From Alphaproteobacteria bacterium UBA6376 (GTDB lineage: Bacteria; Pseudomonadota; Alphaproteobacteria; Rs-D84), in assembly GCA_002437665.1 (NCBI GenBank), contig DJQW01000001.1, forward strand, positions 382,102 through 446,101: DNA of 64,000 nucleotides, read 5' to 3'. The notes under the pieces were generated by a model. It was not told the DNA's origin. It saw only the letters and a program-made list of their open reading frames with translations, and did no database searches. Each line of letters starts with the position of its first letter. Position 1 is the stretch's first letter. The position numbers were made by a program, and so were the translations under genes. This document shows positions 25,234-33,797 of this stretch, in pieces.

Positions 25234-26595
25234 ATGCCAGCAAAATCAGTAAATGATATCGTCGCATTGTGCAAGCGGCGCGGTTTTATTTTCACAGGTT
25301 CTGAAATCTATGGCGGTTTGGGTGGTGCGTACGATTACGGCCCATACGGCGTCGAATTGATGAAGAATATCAAGAACGCATGGTGGAACGCCATGATTTA
25401 TTCCCGTAATGATATCGAGGGGCTGGATGCGGCATTGATTTCTAACCGATTGATGTGGAAATATTCAGGGCACGAGGGCAGTTTTTCTGACCCATTGGTT
25501 GAATGCAAGAAATGCGGTGCACGCATGCGTCAGGATAAAATGAAAGACCCAACCAAGTGCGATAATTGTGGCAGCACGGATTTAACCGACCCACGTGCGT
25601 ACCAGTTGATGATGGGGCTGTCCATTGGGGCAACCGCCGATGGTGCAATCAATGCGTACCTGCGCCCAGAAACAGCGACCACAACGTATGTGAATTTCAA
25701 AAACGTATTGGACGCATGCCCACATAAATTGCCATTTGGTATTGCCCAGATTGGCAAGGCGTTCCGTAACGAAATTTCCCCACGTGGATTTGTATTCCGT
25801 ATGCGTGAATTTGAACAGGCGGAAATGCAGTACTTTATCAATCCTGCCGATGATGCGAAATATTTCGAAGAATGGAAGAAAACGCGTATGGCATGGTGGG
25901 TAAATGTACTGGGCATTCCTGCGGAAAAATTGCGTTTCACACCGCACGAAAAATTGGCCCATTATGCCAAGGCCGCGGGTGATATCGAATACGCGTTCCC
26001 AGATGGCTTTGACGAGGTTGAGGGCATCCACAACCGTCAGGACTTTGATTTGGGTTCTCATACCAAGGCGCAAAATGAATTTCATATTTCTGCGCATGTT
26101 ATGGAAAACCACGACAGCACGGTTAAATTGGCGTATTCTGATCCCCAGACGGGTGAAAGTTTCATCCCATTCGTCATTGAAACCGCAATGGGCGTGAACC
26201 GCGCAATGTTGGCCGTTATGATAGAGGCATATACCGAAGAGCAGTTGCCAGATGGCAAGACCCGCACAGTTCTGAAATTGAAACCAAAACTTGCACCGGT
26301 CAAGGCGGCGGTTATTCCATTGGCGCGTAATGTTCCAGAATTGGTTCAGACCGCGAACGATATTGAAAATGCGTTACGTGCATTGCATATCGGCCGCATT
26401 GAATTGGAAAATTCTGGCAACATTGGTAAGAACTATCGTCGTCATGACGAAATCGGTACACCAGTTTGCATCACCGTTGATCACCAGACGATGGAAGATG
26501 GCACAGTTACCCTGCGTCACCGTGATGACATGAGTCAGGAACGCATCGCCATCGCGGACGTACCGCGTCGTGTGACTGAGATTATAAATGCATAA
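25234..26595 (+). CDS. glyQS: Glycine--tRNA ligase, single-chain (dimeric) type
   Basis: A 453-residue class II synthetase that charges tRNA-Gly. It begins with CKRRGFIFTGSEIYGGLGG, typical of the eukaryote/archaeal-like alpha2 GlyRS. It has a zinc-binding insert CKKCGARMRQ...CDNCG (residues about 90-114), motif 2 FRNEISPRGFVFRMREF and motif 3 near ETAMGVNRAML, then an anticodon-binding domain (LAPVKAAVIPLARNV). Most Alphaproteobacteria use the unrelated alpha2beta2 GlyQ+GlyS enzyme, so this single-chain form is a lineage marker. It is monocistronic, between its own promoter and terminator. Confidence 0.93.
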   Translation: MPAKSVNDIVALCKRRGFIFTGSEIYGGLGGAYDYGPYGVELMKNIKNAWWNAMIYSRNDIEGLDAALISNRLMWKYSGHEGSFSDPLVECKKCGARMRQDKMKDPTKCDNCGSTDLTDPRAYQLMMGLSIGATADGAINAYLRPETATTTYVNFKNVLDACPHKLPFGIAQIGKAFRNEISPRGFVFRMREFEQAEMQYFINPADDAKYFEEWKKTRMAWWVNVLGIPAEKLRFTPHEKLAHYAKAAGDIEYAFPDGFDEVEGIHNRQDFDLGSHTKAQNEFHISAHVMENHDSTVKLAYSDPQTGESFIPFVIETAMGVNRAMLAVMIEAYTEEQLPDGKTRTVLKLKPKLAPVKAAVIPLARNVPELVQTANDIENALRALHIGRIELENSGNIGKNYRRHDEIGTPVCITVDHQTMEDGTVTLRHRDDMSQERIAIADVPRRVTEIINA

Positions 26596-26604
26596 AATAA
26601 ATAA

Positions 26605-26632
26605 ACGGGGCGTTGCCCCGTTTTTTTTACCC
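26605..26632 (+). terminator. Terminator after glyQS
   Basis: AAACGGGGCG-tt-GCCCCGTTT followed by eight T. Confidence 0.85.
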
Positions 26633-26662
26633 AAACGAATCGGTTGGGAATAAAATGTCAAA

Positions 26663-26694
26663 GACATTTGTCCCAAAAACGCAGGACAAATGTC
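26663..26694. repeat. Perfect 11-bp inverted repeat upstream of HTH gene
   Basis: GACATTTGTCC and GGACAAATGTC separated by 10 bases. It could be an operator or RNA hairpin. The surrounding 26633-26893 stretch otherwise holds no supported gene. Confidence 0.6.
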
Positions 26695-26893
26695 GTATCG
26701 AAAAATTTTTTACTAAGAAAAAAATCGTCGTTTTTTACTGTTTTTGTGAATTTTTCCCAGATTTCTGCGCCTTTTGCTGCGTGCCCCGATTTATACATGA
26801 TCACATATAAAAGGAGTATAGCCGGAAAAATCCCCACTGGGTTTATATTGTGAATGTAGACAAAACAACAAACAGACAAAGGTGAAAAAACAA

Positions 26894-27136
26894 ATGACAC
26901 ACAGTGATGTATGGTATGCAATCGATTGCTTTGCCAGTGCGCACAAAATGTCCTGTTCTGGATTGGCGCGTCGCAGCGGTCTTGACCCAACAATTTTTAA
27001 CAAGAGCAAGCGTTGGTCAAAATACGGTCAGCCGCGTTGGCCATCAACCGGCAGTATAGCCAAAATTTTGGCAGCGACCGGCGAAACGGTCAGCAATTTC
27101 ACCAAATACTTTTCGAACAAGCAAAATGAATTGTAA
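26894..27136 (+). CDS. Small helix-turn-helix DNA-binding protein
   Basis: An 80-residue protein starting MTHSDVWYAIDCFASAHKMS, with CSGLARRSGLDPTIFNKSKR as a lambda-repressor-like HTH and PRWPSTGSIAKILAATGETV. This matches the N-terminal domain of alphaproteobacterial XRE/S24-type regulators, but the peptidase-like C-terminus is absent, so it is a stand-alone HTH. ATG 26894 is favoured; GTG 26882 is possible, though its only upstream AAAGG overlaps that codon. A terminator follows directly. The target may be the inverted repeat upstream. Confidence 0.75.
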   Translation: MTHSDVWYAIDCFASAHKMSCSGLARRSGLDPTIFNKSKRWSKYGQPRWPSTGSIAKILAATGETVSNFTKYFSNKQNEL

Positions 27137-27146
27137 AATCTGTAAA

Positions 27147-27176
27147 TAATACCGCGCGCGAATGCACGCGGTATTA
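27147..27176 (+). terminator. Terminator after HTH gene
   Basis: TAATACCGCG and CGCGGTATTA form a 10-bp stem followed by CATTTTTG. Confidence 0.75.
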
Positions 27177-27314
27177 CATTTTTGTAAAATAAAAATATTT
27201 TCAAAAATCTGTCTTTTGTGCTGTTTTTCGATTAAAGAATCGTGTATAATAAGAATAAACAATCATATTCACGTATTTTTGTTGTCTTTTTTTCTTTAAT
27301 CAAAAGGTATAGCG

Positions 27315-28214
27315 ATGGCTACTATAAAAACCAGAGTGACCTTGTTGAAAGAACTGTTAGCGTTAAAAGAAGTAATCGATACGGGTCAAATCCAAATCGC
27401 CGCGAATAAAAACGGCATCAAACATTCCAATATGTCCAAATTGATTTCTGATTTGGAAACGCGCCTGAATGCGACGTTATTGCAACGTACGCCCATGGGC
27501 AGTTTGCCAACCAATGCAACACCAGAAATCTATTCTGCGATTGAGACAATATGCAACGCATTGAATAAAATAGAACAGACCACCCCCGAAGGTGAATTGA
27601 CCGGTTATATTTCCGTTATGATTGCCGAAGGTTTGGTTGGCAGTTATATCTTGCGCGAACTGTCACGGTTCTATGCATTGTATCCAAAAATTCGTTTAGA
27701 TTTATTGACCAATCGGCAACAGAACCTGTCGCATATAGAGGTTGCGCTTGTTGATTCAAATTCCAATTATCAAATCCCAGGGCGCACGTTGTTCCGCCTG
27801 CGCACACCGGCATATTTCTTTACAACACAGGAATATTTGGACACCCACGGTGTGCCACGCGATATGGACGATATGTTGGAAAACTTTGACCTGTGCATGT
27901 ACCAGTCATATTTGAATATGCCCGAATGTTCTTTTATTGCAAAGCGGGCACGTAAACTGAACACGACAACGGATTCGGTTGGATTGATATTCCGCCTGAT
28001 ACGTGACGGCGACGGTATCGGATTACTGCCGGCGTGGACGGTGCAACAGCCACCAAAATTGGTGCGCGTACCGAATATAGATTTTGAATACGAACATCGT
28101 ATGATTGCAGCGTGCAGTCCTAAATTGATTGATACACCAAAAATTCGTGCGTTTATCAGATTCCTTGACGATTTCTGTAAAAAACATAATATACCTATTG
28201 AAAGGGTATATTAA
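27315..28214 (+). CDS. LysR-family transcriptional regulator
   Basis: A 299-residue protein with an N-terminal winged HTH (QIAANKNGIKHSNMSKLISDLETRLNATLLQRT) as in LysR regulators. A periplasmic-binding-protein-like effector domain follows from about residue 95 (GELTGYISVMIAEGLVGSYIL), ending GDGIGLLPAW. The inducer is unknown. A TATAAT at 27245-27250 could be its -10. The ogt gene starts four bases after its stop, so both are co-transcribed. Confidence 0.88.
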   Translation: MATIKTRVTLLKELLALKEVIDTGQIQIAANKNGIKHSNMSKLISDLETRLNATLLQRTPMGSLPTNATPEIYSAIETICNALNKIEQTTPEGELTGYISVMIAEGLVGSYILRELSRFYALYPKIRLDLLTNRQQNLSHIEVALVDSNSNYQIPGRTLFRLRTPAYFFTTQEYLDTHGVPRDMDDMLENFDLCMYQSYLNMPECSFIAKRARKLNTTTDSVGLIFRLIRDGDGIGLLPAWTVQQPPKLVRVPNIDFEYEHRMIAACSPKLIDTPKIRAFIRFLDDFCKKHNIPIERVY

Positions 28215-28217
28215 ATT

Positions 28218-28700
28218 ATGTTGGTTAAATCAGAATACGCATCGCCGATTGGTAAATTGACATTGGTCGCATCTGATAATGCGCTGGTGGGGCTGTGGAT
28301 TGCAGGGCAACGTTATCATGGCGATGTGTCGGATATTCCATTTGGCGACAATGCGATATTGCAACGCGCATCGCGTTGGCTGGATGATTATTTTGCGGGT
28401 GGCCGCCCAACTGTTGATTTTGAATTGTCGCCACGCGGCACGGCATTTCAGTGTGCGGTGTGGCGTGCATTGCGCGAAATACCATATGGTGCGCGCGCAT
28501 CATATTCCGATATCGCGCGTCGTGTCGGATGCGCATCTGCGCGGGCGGTTGGTGGTGCGGTCGGTCGCAATCCGATTTCGATTATTGTTCCATGCCATCG
28601 CGTTGTGGGCGCGCATGGTACAATGACGGGCTATGCCGGTGGGATCGCAACCAAGGAAAAATTATTGAATTGGGAACAGGGCGTTATTCGCGCCAAATAA
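28218..28700 (+). CDS. ogt: Methylated-DNA--protein-cysteine methyltransferase
   Basis: A 160-residue suicide repair protein that moves the methyl group from O6-methylguanine (or O4-methylthymine) in DNA to its own cysteine. The active-site motif is IIVPCHRVVGA, preceded by the Asn hinge and HTH region (YSDIARRVGCASARAVGGAVGRNP) with the Arg finger. The N-terminal domain is short (SPIGKLTLVAS). It is in an operon with the LysR regulator. Its 3' end overlaps convergent nrdG by 17 bases. Confidence 0.92.
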   Translation: MLVKSEYASPIGKLTLVASDNALVGLWIAGQRYHGDVSDIPFGDNAILQRASRWLDDYFAGGRPTVDFELSPRGTAFQCAVWRALREIPYGARASYSDIARRVGCASARAVGGAVGRNPISIIVPCHRVVGAHGTMTGYAGGIATKEKLLNWEQGVIRAK

Positions 28701-29385
28701 CAGACGCAAACATTCCATTTATTGTATCGCGCAAATTCGCGTCATCAAAAAACTGATTGCGCTGGGCGGGTGTTGTGCCGTGTTCGTTATCTTCGAAATG
28801 CGGAATGTATTTCTGAATGGCAATTTTTTGCACACCACGATTGTGCAAATCGCGGGTGATTTCCATTAAATCCAGTTTTGAAACAAATCGCGGATCACAT
28901 GTAATGCGAACCTCATAATCTTTGCCGGTCGCCTGCCATATGTCCAAACTGTGAATCATGCGGTCGTGGGCAATATTTTGACCCGACAACGCACCATATT
29001 TATCACGCGTGGTCTTATAATCCAAACCAATCCAGTCAACTGTATCGGCGGCGCGTGCCAAATTTTCAGGGTAAAAACCATTTGTGTGCAGGCCGATTTT
29101 GAAACCCAAATCGCGAACGCGTCGCATATAATCAATCGCCGCGTCCCCCTGCATCAATGCTTCGCCGCCGGAAAAGACGACGGCTTCTAATTTGCCGACG
29201 CGATTACGTAACCAATCAAAAACCTTGTCTGGGTCGTATTCGCCATCGCCAACATTCAACAAATGGGGATTTGAACAGTACACGCATCGCAACGGACACC
29301 CGCGCAGGAACAGCACCGCGGCCAGTTTCCCTGGGTAATCAATTGTTGTAAACGATACCAAACCCCCAATTTGAATGTCAGACAT
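28684..29385 (-). CDS. nrdG: Anaerobic ribonucleotide reductase activating enzyme (radical SAM)
   Basis: A 233-residue radical SAM protein. The cluster motif is CPLRCVYCSNP (CxxxCxxC), followed by VVFSGGEALMQ. It uses S-adenosylmethionine and a [4Fe-4S] cluster to install the glycyl radical on NrdD. It is larger than the E. coli protein and of the type often called anaerobic RNR activase in Alphaproteobacteria. It is the last gene of the operon nrdD - glycyl-radical subunit - nrdG, four bases after the small gene. Confidence 0.92.
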   Translation of the reverse strand: MSDIQIGGLVSFTTIDYPGKLAAVLFLRGCPLRCVYCSNPHLLNVGDGEYDPDKVFDWLRNRVGKLEAVVFSGGEALMQGDAAIDYMRRVRDLGFKIGLHTNGFYPENLARAADTVDWIGLDYKTTRDKYGALSGQNIAHDRMIHSLDIWQATGKDYEVRITCDPRFVSKLDLMEITRDLHNRGVQKIAIQKYIPHFEDNEHGTTPAQRNQFFDDANLRDTINGMFASVIWRE

Positions 29386-29389
29386 TTTA

Positions 29390-29575
29390 TTATGCGGCCT
29401 TCTTTAACAATTCACTGTGACGTGCACCGGTGGTCAAACTGTTTGCCTCTGTGAACGTTTTTCTTTCGCAAAATTCAGAGTATTTACCAATGTTAAAATT
29501 GGACACTGGTCTGATAAATCCCATTGAACGTGAAAAAACTTCACATGGTGTTCTCTGATTGCTGGCTGCCTGCAT
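29390..29575 (-). CDS. nrdD: Separate glycyl-radical domain of NrdD
   Basis: A 61-residue protein whose core, RTPCEVFSRSMGFIRPVSNF, aligns with the C-terminal glycyl-radical segment of class III RNR (RxxGYxxPxxxxNxGKxxE). The Gly in SMGF is the probable radical site. It lies in the same frame as nrdD, separated by one TAA and 11 further sense codons, but has its own strong AGGAGG and ATG, so it is probably made as a separate small subunit. Without it the 680-residue protein lacks the radical glycine. Comparable detached glycyl-radical domains are known (for example GrcA for pyruvate formate-lyase). Confidence 0.8.
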   Translation of the reverse strand: MQAASNQRTPCEVFSRSMGFIRPVSNFNIGKYSEFCERKTFTEANSLTTGARHSELLKKAA

Positions 29576-29608
29576 AATTTTCCTCCTTTCTTGTGCAATG
29601 CGTGTTGT

Positions 29609-31651
29609 TTATTCGTGATTACATTCACAGTTCTGATTTGCGGCGATTTCCGCGTCGCATTTCGGACAGAACTCATGACGCCCCGGCAAATACCCGTGTT
29701 TTGGACAAATCGAGAATGTCGGTGTCAATGTCATGTACGGAATCTTGTAGTTTTCAAAGATTGTACGTACGATTTTCTGGGCGGCTTCGCCACTGGATAC
29801 AGGTTCGCCCATATACAGGTGCAACATTGTGCCACCGGTATATTTGCGCTGTAATTCTTCTTGGTGTTCCAACGCGACAAATGGGTCATCGGTAAAGTTC
29901 ACCGGCAACTGTGTCGAATTGGTATAGTATGGTGCATCGTGTGTACCCGCCGTGATGATGTCTGGGAAATTTTTCACATCGGTTTTGGCAAAGCGGTATG
30001 AACAACCCTCGGCAGGGGTGGCTTCCAAATTATACAGGTTGCCTGTTTGTTCTTGGAAATTTGCCAAGTTTTCACGAATGAAATCCATCACATCCAGAAC
30101 CAATTTCTTGCCCATTGGGGTTGCGATGTTTTCGCGGTCGCCCGTAAAGTTGCGAACCATTTCATTCGCACCATTTACACCAATGGTTGAAAAGTGATGA
30201 TCCCAGTTACCCAGATAACGGCGTGTGAACGGATACAGTCCACGTTCCATATTCTTGGTAATAATCTTGCGCTTGATTTCCAGCGAATCACGACCCATAT
30301 CCAGCAAACGTTTCAGTTCGCGGAACAGCCCGTCGCGATCGCCACGATGTACATAGCCCAAACGCGCCAAATTGATTGTAACAACACCGATTGAACCGGT
30401 CTTTTCCGCCGACCCAAACAGGCCACCACCGCGCTTTAACAATTCGCGCACGTCCAAACGCAGACGGCAGCACATAGAACGCACATCGGTTGGATTCAGG
30501 TCAGAATTTAAGAAATTCTGGAAATTTGGAATCCCATATTTTGCCGCCAAATCAAACAACGGTTTGACATTTGGATGTTCCCATGGAAAATCATCGGTAA
30601 TGTTATATGTTGGAATTGGGAACGTAAACGGACGACCCAACGCGTCACCTTCGGTCATAACCTCCAAGAACGCTTTGTTGATTGTGTCCATTTCCGCTTG
30701 CAGGTCGCCATACGTAAAATCAACCTGCTTTTTACCAATAAATGGATGCTGGTCACGCAAATCCTTTGGACATGTCCAATCGAATGTAAAGTTGATAAAC
30801 GGTGTCTGCGTACCCCAACGACATGGCACAGCACAGTTAAATATCAACGTCTGCATTGCGTTTTTTACGTCTGCATATGTCAGGTTATCAATTCTGACAT
30901 ATGGTGCAAGGTACGTATCCACGGACGAGAACGCCTGTGCACCCGCAAATTCATTCTGTAATGTGCCCAAGAAATTCACCATGTGCGAAATCGCGGTCGC
31001 CATGTGCTTGGCCGGTTCGCATTGCAAGTACCCTGGGACACCATTGAACCCCTCGTACAACAATTCACGCAAAGACCAGCCCGCACAATAACCCGTCAGC
31101 CAGCCCAAATCGTGAATGTGAATAGATGCATTTTTGTGTGCCTCTGCAATTTCGCGTGGGTACAGGTTCAACCAGTATTCCGCCGTTACGCGTTCGCTGG
31201 TACGCAAAATCAACCCACCAATGGAATAGCCAACGTTGGCATTTTCCTTGATGCGCCAGTTTGATCCACCAACGTAACCCTCAATCACCTCTACGGCGTC
31301 AACGTATGAATCGCGAATTTCGCTGCGTTTCTGGCGATATATAATATATGATTCTGCGGTCTTGTATGCCTTGGCATCCATCAGTGCCTGAATCACGGTT
31401 TCTTGGATTTGTTCAACCGATGGCACACGGTCTGTAAATTTTGCATCCAACGTGTTCAAGACGTTTTGGGTAATTGTCGCCACATCCGCATCAGATATTT
31501 CACCTGTGACCGCAACGGCCTTTTTAATTGCATCAAATATCTTTTTGGAATCGAACGGGACAGTTTCGCCACCGCGCTTTTGTACCGCAACCAATTTGGT
31601 CGTCAGCGTTGGAATAACCTGAATTTTTGTTTCGTTTTCTGCATCAGACAT
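29609..31651 (-). CDS. nrdD: Anaerobic ribonucleoside-triphosphate reductase, catalytic part
   Basis: A 680-residue class III RNR body reducing ribonucleotides to deoxyribonucleotides without oxygen. An N-terminal ATP-cone (VQKRGGETVPFDSKKIFDAI) gives allosteric control. The catalytic barrel holds RSMCCRLRLD with active-site cysteines, and the C-terminus has a zinc ribbon (ICPKHGYLPGRHEFCPKC). The usual glycyl-radical tail is absent and is encoded next door. ATG 31651 has AAGGGA upstream; a start at 31681 has none. Two NrdR-like boxes precede it. Confidence 0.92.
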   Translation of the reverse strand: MSDAENETKIQVIPTLTTKLVAVQKRGGETVPFDSKKIFDAIKKAVAVTGEISDADVATITQNVLNTLDAKFTDRVPSVEQIQETVIQALMDAKAYKTAESYIIYRQKRSEIRDSYVDAVEVIEGYVGGSNWRIKENANVGYSIGGLILRTSERVTAEYWLNLYPREIAEAHKNASIHIHDLGWLTGYCAGWSLRELLYEGFNGVPGYLQCEPAKHMATAISHMVNFLGTLQNEFAGAQAFSSVDTYLAPYVRIDNLTYADVKNAMQTLIFNCAVPCRWGTQTPFINFTFDWTCPKDLRDQHPFIGKKQVDFTYGDLQAEMDTINKAFLEVMTEGDALGRPFTFPIPTYNITDDFPWEHPNVKPLFDLAAKYGIPNFQNFLNSDLNPTDVRSMCCRLRLDVRELLKRGGGLFGSAEKTGSIGVVTINLARLGYVHRGDRDGLFRELKRLLDMGRDSLEIKRKIITKNMERGLYPFTRRYLGNWDHHFSTIGVNGANEMVRNFTGDRENIATPMGKKLVLDVMDFIRENLANFQEQTGNLYNLEATPAEGCSYRFAKTDVKNFPDIITAGTHDAPYYTNSTQLPVNFTDDPFVALEHQEELQRKYTGGTMLHLYMGEPVSSGEAAQKIVRTIFENYKIPYMTLTPTFSICPKHGYLPGRHEFCPKCDAEIAANQNCECNHE

Positions 31652-31675
31652 CTTTCTGTCCCTTGTTTTGTTAAA

Positions 31676-31691
31676 ACACAATATCTAGTGG
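31676..31691. promoter_or_regulatory. NrdR box 1 upstream of nrdD
   Basis: ACACAATATCTAGTGG agrees with the NrdR consensus acaCwAtATaTwGtgt in all but about two positions. Confidence 0.7.
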
Positions 31692-31708
31692 TTATTTTGT
31701 TTATTTGA

Positions 31709-31724
31709 TACCAATATATAGTTT
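31709..31724. promoter_or_regulatory. NrdR box 2 upstream of nrdD
   Basis: TACCAATATATAGTTT matches the NrdR core, 33 bases (about three helical turns) from box 1. Paired, phased boxes are the usual arrangement, so ATP/dATP-controlled repression by NrdR is likely. Confidence 0.65.
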
Positions 31725-32094
31725 TATAGGTTTTCTATCAATACGTAAAACAGAAATTTTTTTTCATTTTTTACTTTACTTTTCAAAAGGCGGGTTTTCC
31801 GTACGTTTGCGCCGCAGCCGATTCCTCGAATCGGAATACTAAATATGTTTTTGTGTCAATAATTTGACCAAAACGCGCCCAAAAACGATTCGTAAAATGC
31901 AAAAAACACAAAATATAGGGGTGTTTTTGTAAAACTATGTCTATATGTTGACAAAATGATGTGTTTTTCAGTGCAAAATAGACCAAAATGTTAAAATAGG
32001 TTGTGTTTCCCATCCAAAAATGATTTAGTGTAAGTATGTCTGGGTAATGGTTATCCAGATTTTTACTTAAAACTAACAAAAGAGCATAATCATT
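31725..32094. other. Intergenic AT-rich region before acyl-CoA synthetase gene
   Basis: There is no supported gene here; a 98-codon minus frame (31783-32079) has no start site and a composition unlike its neighbours. The stretch must hold divergent promoters for the nrd operon and the synthetase. Confidence 0.5.
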
Positions 32095-33678
32095 ATGATG
32101 AAAAATGTATATGAAATGCTGCGTGATGTTTGTTCCCAGAATAAAGACCGTATTTTCTTTGTCAGACAGAATGAAACATATGCAGACCTGTTAAAGAAAG
32201 TAAAGCAACGTGCAGTATTGCTGGCACAACGTTTTGGTATTAAAAAGGGCGACACGGTTGCGATTCTGTCGGGTAACACCCCAGAATTTATCAAATCGTA
32301 TTTTGCCATTTTGTCCCAAGGCGCACATGCATTGATGCTGGACACTGGTCTGTCACAGGCAGAACACCTGAACATGATGGCACGCACAAATTGCAAATTG
32401 GCATTGGCGCAAAAATCGCATTTTGTGGACGGGGGCCCGACAATGTTCGATATCGAAACCATCGACGACACCGACGAAAACGATTTCGTCGCGGCGGATG
32501 TTGACAGAAACGATATCGCAATGATGTCTTTTACATCGGGTTCAACCGGCAATCCAAAGGTTGTTGGTCTGACGCATGACAACCTGTTGTCATTGGCACA
32601 GGGTGCATTGTTCTATGAACCGGTGATTCATCCGGGGTACACATTCTATGGGTTCTTGCCGCTGTATCATATATATGGTGTCGTCATCAATATTATTGCC
32701 CCGATTATTTTGCGTGGCCAATTATTGCTGCAACCAATTTTGAACCCACGCGAATTTTTGAAGGATTTCAAAGAATACAGACCAGAGGTTATACCCGCCG
32801 TCCCACGTATATGGGAGGGGTTCTATAAAAAGATTGTGGACAGTGCACGTGAAAAACACATGTACACCGTTATGCGTATGGTGATGTCATCACGTCGCGT
32901 ACTGCGCGCAATCGGATTGGGATGCATCGTGGACAAGGTTACAAAACCCGTTCACGATATCTTTGGTGGCAATACCAAGGTTCTGGTGTCTGCGGGCGCA
33001 ACACTGAAACCAACAATTCGCAAATTCTTTGAAAGTTTGGATTTTGTGGTTGGTGATTGCTATGGCCTGACAGAAACCACGGGGCCGGCAAACTTTAACT
33101 TTGCATTCCGTCGTCCTGATGGTTCGATGTATTATGCGGGCCCATTACCAGGTAATGAAATCCAGATTCATGATCCAGACAAAGACGGCGTTGGTGAAAT
33201 TTGGATGCGTGGCAATATGGTCATGCCAGGGTATCTGGATAATGACGAGGCAAACGCCGCCGCATTCGAAGATGGCTGGTTCAAGACCGGCGATTTGGGC
33301 AAATTGGACAAGTATGGTCGCCTGATTGTCAAAGGGCGCAAGAAACAGGTCATCGTTCTGGACAGCGGTAAAAACGTCTATCCCGATGAATTGGAAGACC
33401 TGTATCTGCAAAACGATGAAATATTGGCGGCGGCGGTATTTGAATATGTCATCGCTGGCAAAATCGTACCGTTTGCGGTATTTCAGGTAAAGCCCGGCAC
33501 AACGGTTACCCGCGTCGCCATGTTGTTAAAGGCATCTAATTTGAAGATTGCACCATACAAGTGGGTTAAACACTTTGCAATCACCGAAGAAGAATTGCCA
33601 CAAACATCGGCCAAGAAAATCAAACATTTCGCGGTCAAAGAAATGTTGGACAATGGTGCGTTCCAGCGCGCAGAATAA
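32095..33678 (+). CDS. AMP-forming acyl-CoA/acyl-acid synthetase
   Basis: A 527-residue ANL-superfamily enzyme activating a carboxylic acid, probably a fatty acid, through an acyl-AMP. Motifs: P-loop MSFTSGSTGNPKVVGLTH (residues about 150-167), A5 CYGLTETTGPAN, A7 FKTGDLGKLDKYGRLIVKGRKK (TGD and hinge) and the catalytic Lys near QTSAKKIKHF. The substrate cannot be fixed; FadD-like long-chain acids fit the cell's oleate hydratase. It is soluble, possibly membrane-associated. It is monocistronic and closed by a terminator. Confidence 0.85.
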   Translation: MMKNVYEMLRDVCSQNKDRIFFVRQNETYADLLKKVKQRAVLLAQRFGIKKGDTVAILSGNTPEFIKSYFAILSQGAHALMLDTGLSQAEHLNMMARTNCKLALAQKSHFVDGGPTMFDIETIDDTDENDFVAADVDRNDIAMMSFTSGSTGNPKVVGLTHDNLLSLAQGALFYEPVIHPGYTFYGFLPLYHIYGVVINIIAPIILRGQLLLQPILNPREFLKDFKEYRPEVIPAVPRIWEGFYKKIVDSAREKHMYTVMRMVMSSRRVLRAIGLGCIVDKVTKPVHDIFGGNTKVLVSAGATLKPTIRKFFESLDFVVGDCYGLTETTGPANFNFAFRRPDGSMYYAGPLPGNEIQIHDPDKDGVGEIWMRGNMVMPGYLDNDEANAAAFEDGWFKTGDLGKLDKYGRLIVKGRKKQVIVLDSGKNVYPDELEDLYLQNDEILAAAVFEYVIAGKIVPFAVFQVKPGTTVTRVAMLLKASNLKIAPYKWVKHFAITEEELPQTSAKKIKHFAVKEMLDNGAFQRAE

Positions 33679-33695
33679 TCGCGCGAACACAAAAC

Positions 33696-33722
33696 TGCCC
33701 GCGAATGCGGGCGGTTTTCTTT
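33696..33722 (+). terminator. Terminator after acyl-CoA synthetase gene
   Basis: GCCCGC-gaat-GCGGGC followed by GGTTTTCTTTT. Confidence 0.8.
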
Positions 33723-33738
33723 TGTGCAATATAACATA

Positions 33739-33766
33739 TTGACAAAACGTGTATTTGGGCTATATT
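33739..33766 (+). promoter_or_regulatory. Promoter of gene at 33798
   Basis: Perfect -35 TTGACA (33739-33744), 16-base spacer, -10 TATATT (33761-33766). Confidence 0.75.
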
Positions 33767-33797
33767 AAACAGTGTGAGGAAACAAAAGGATTTGCGC

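Noticed and set aside
31783..32079. 98-codon minus-strand frame upstream of the acyl-CoA synthetase gene
   Set aside because: AT-rich promoter region without ribosome site; amino-acid content (many Phe, His, Tyr) is typical of translated non-coding DNA.
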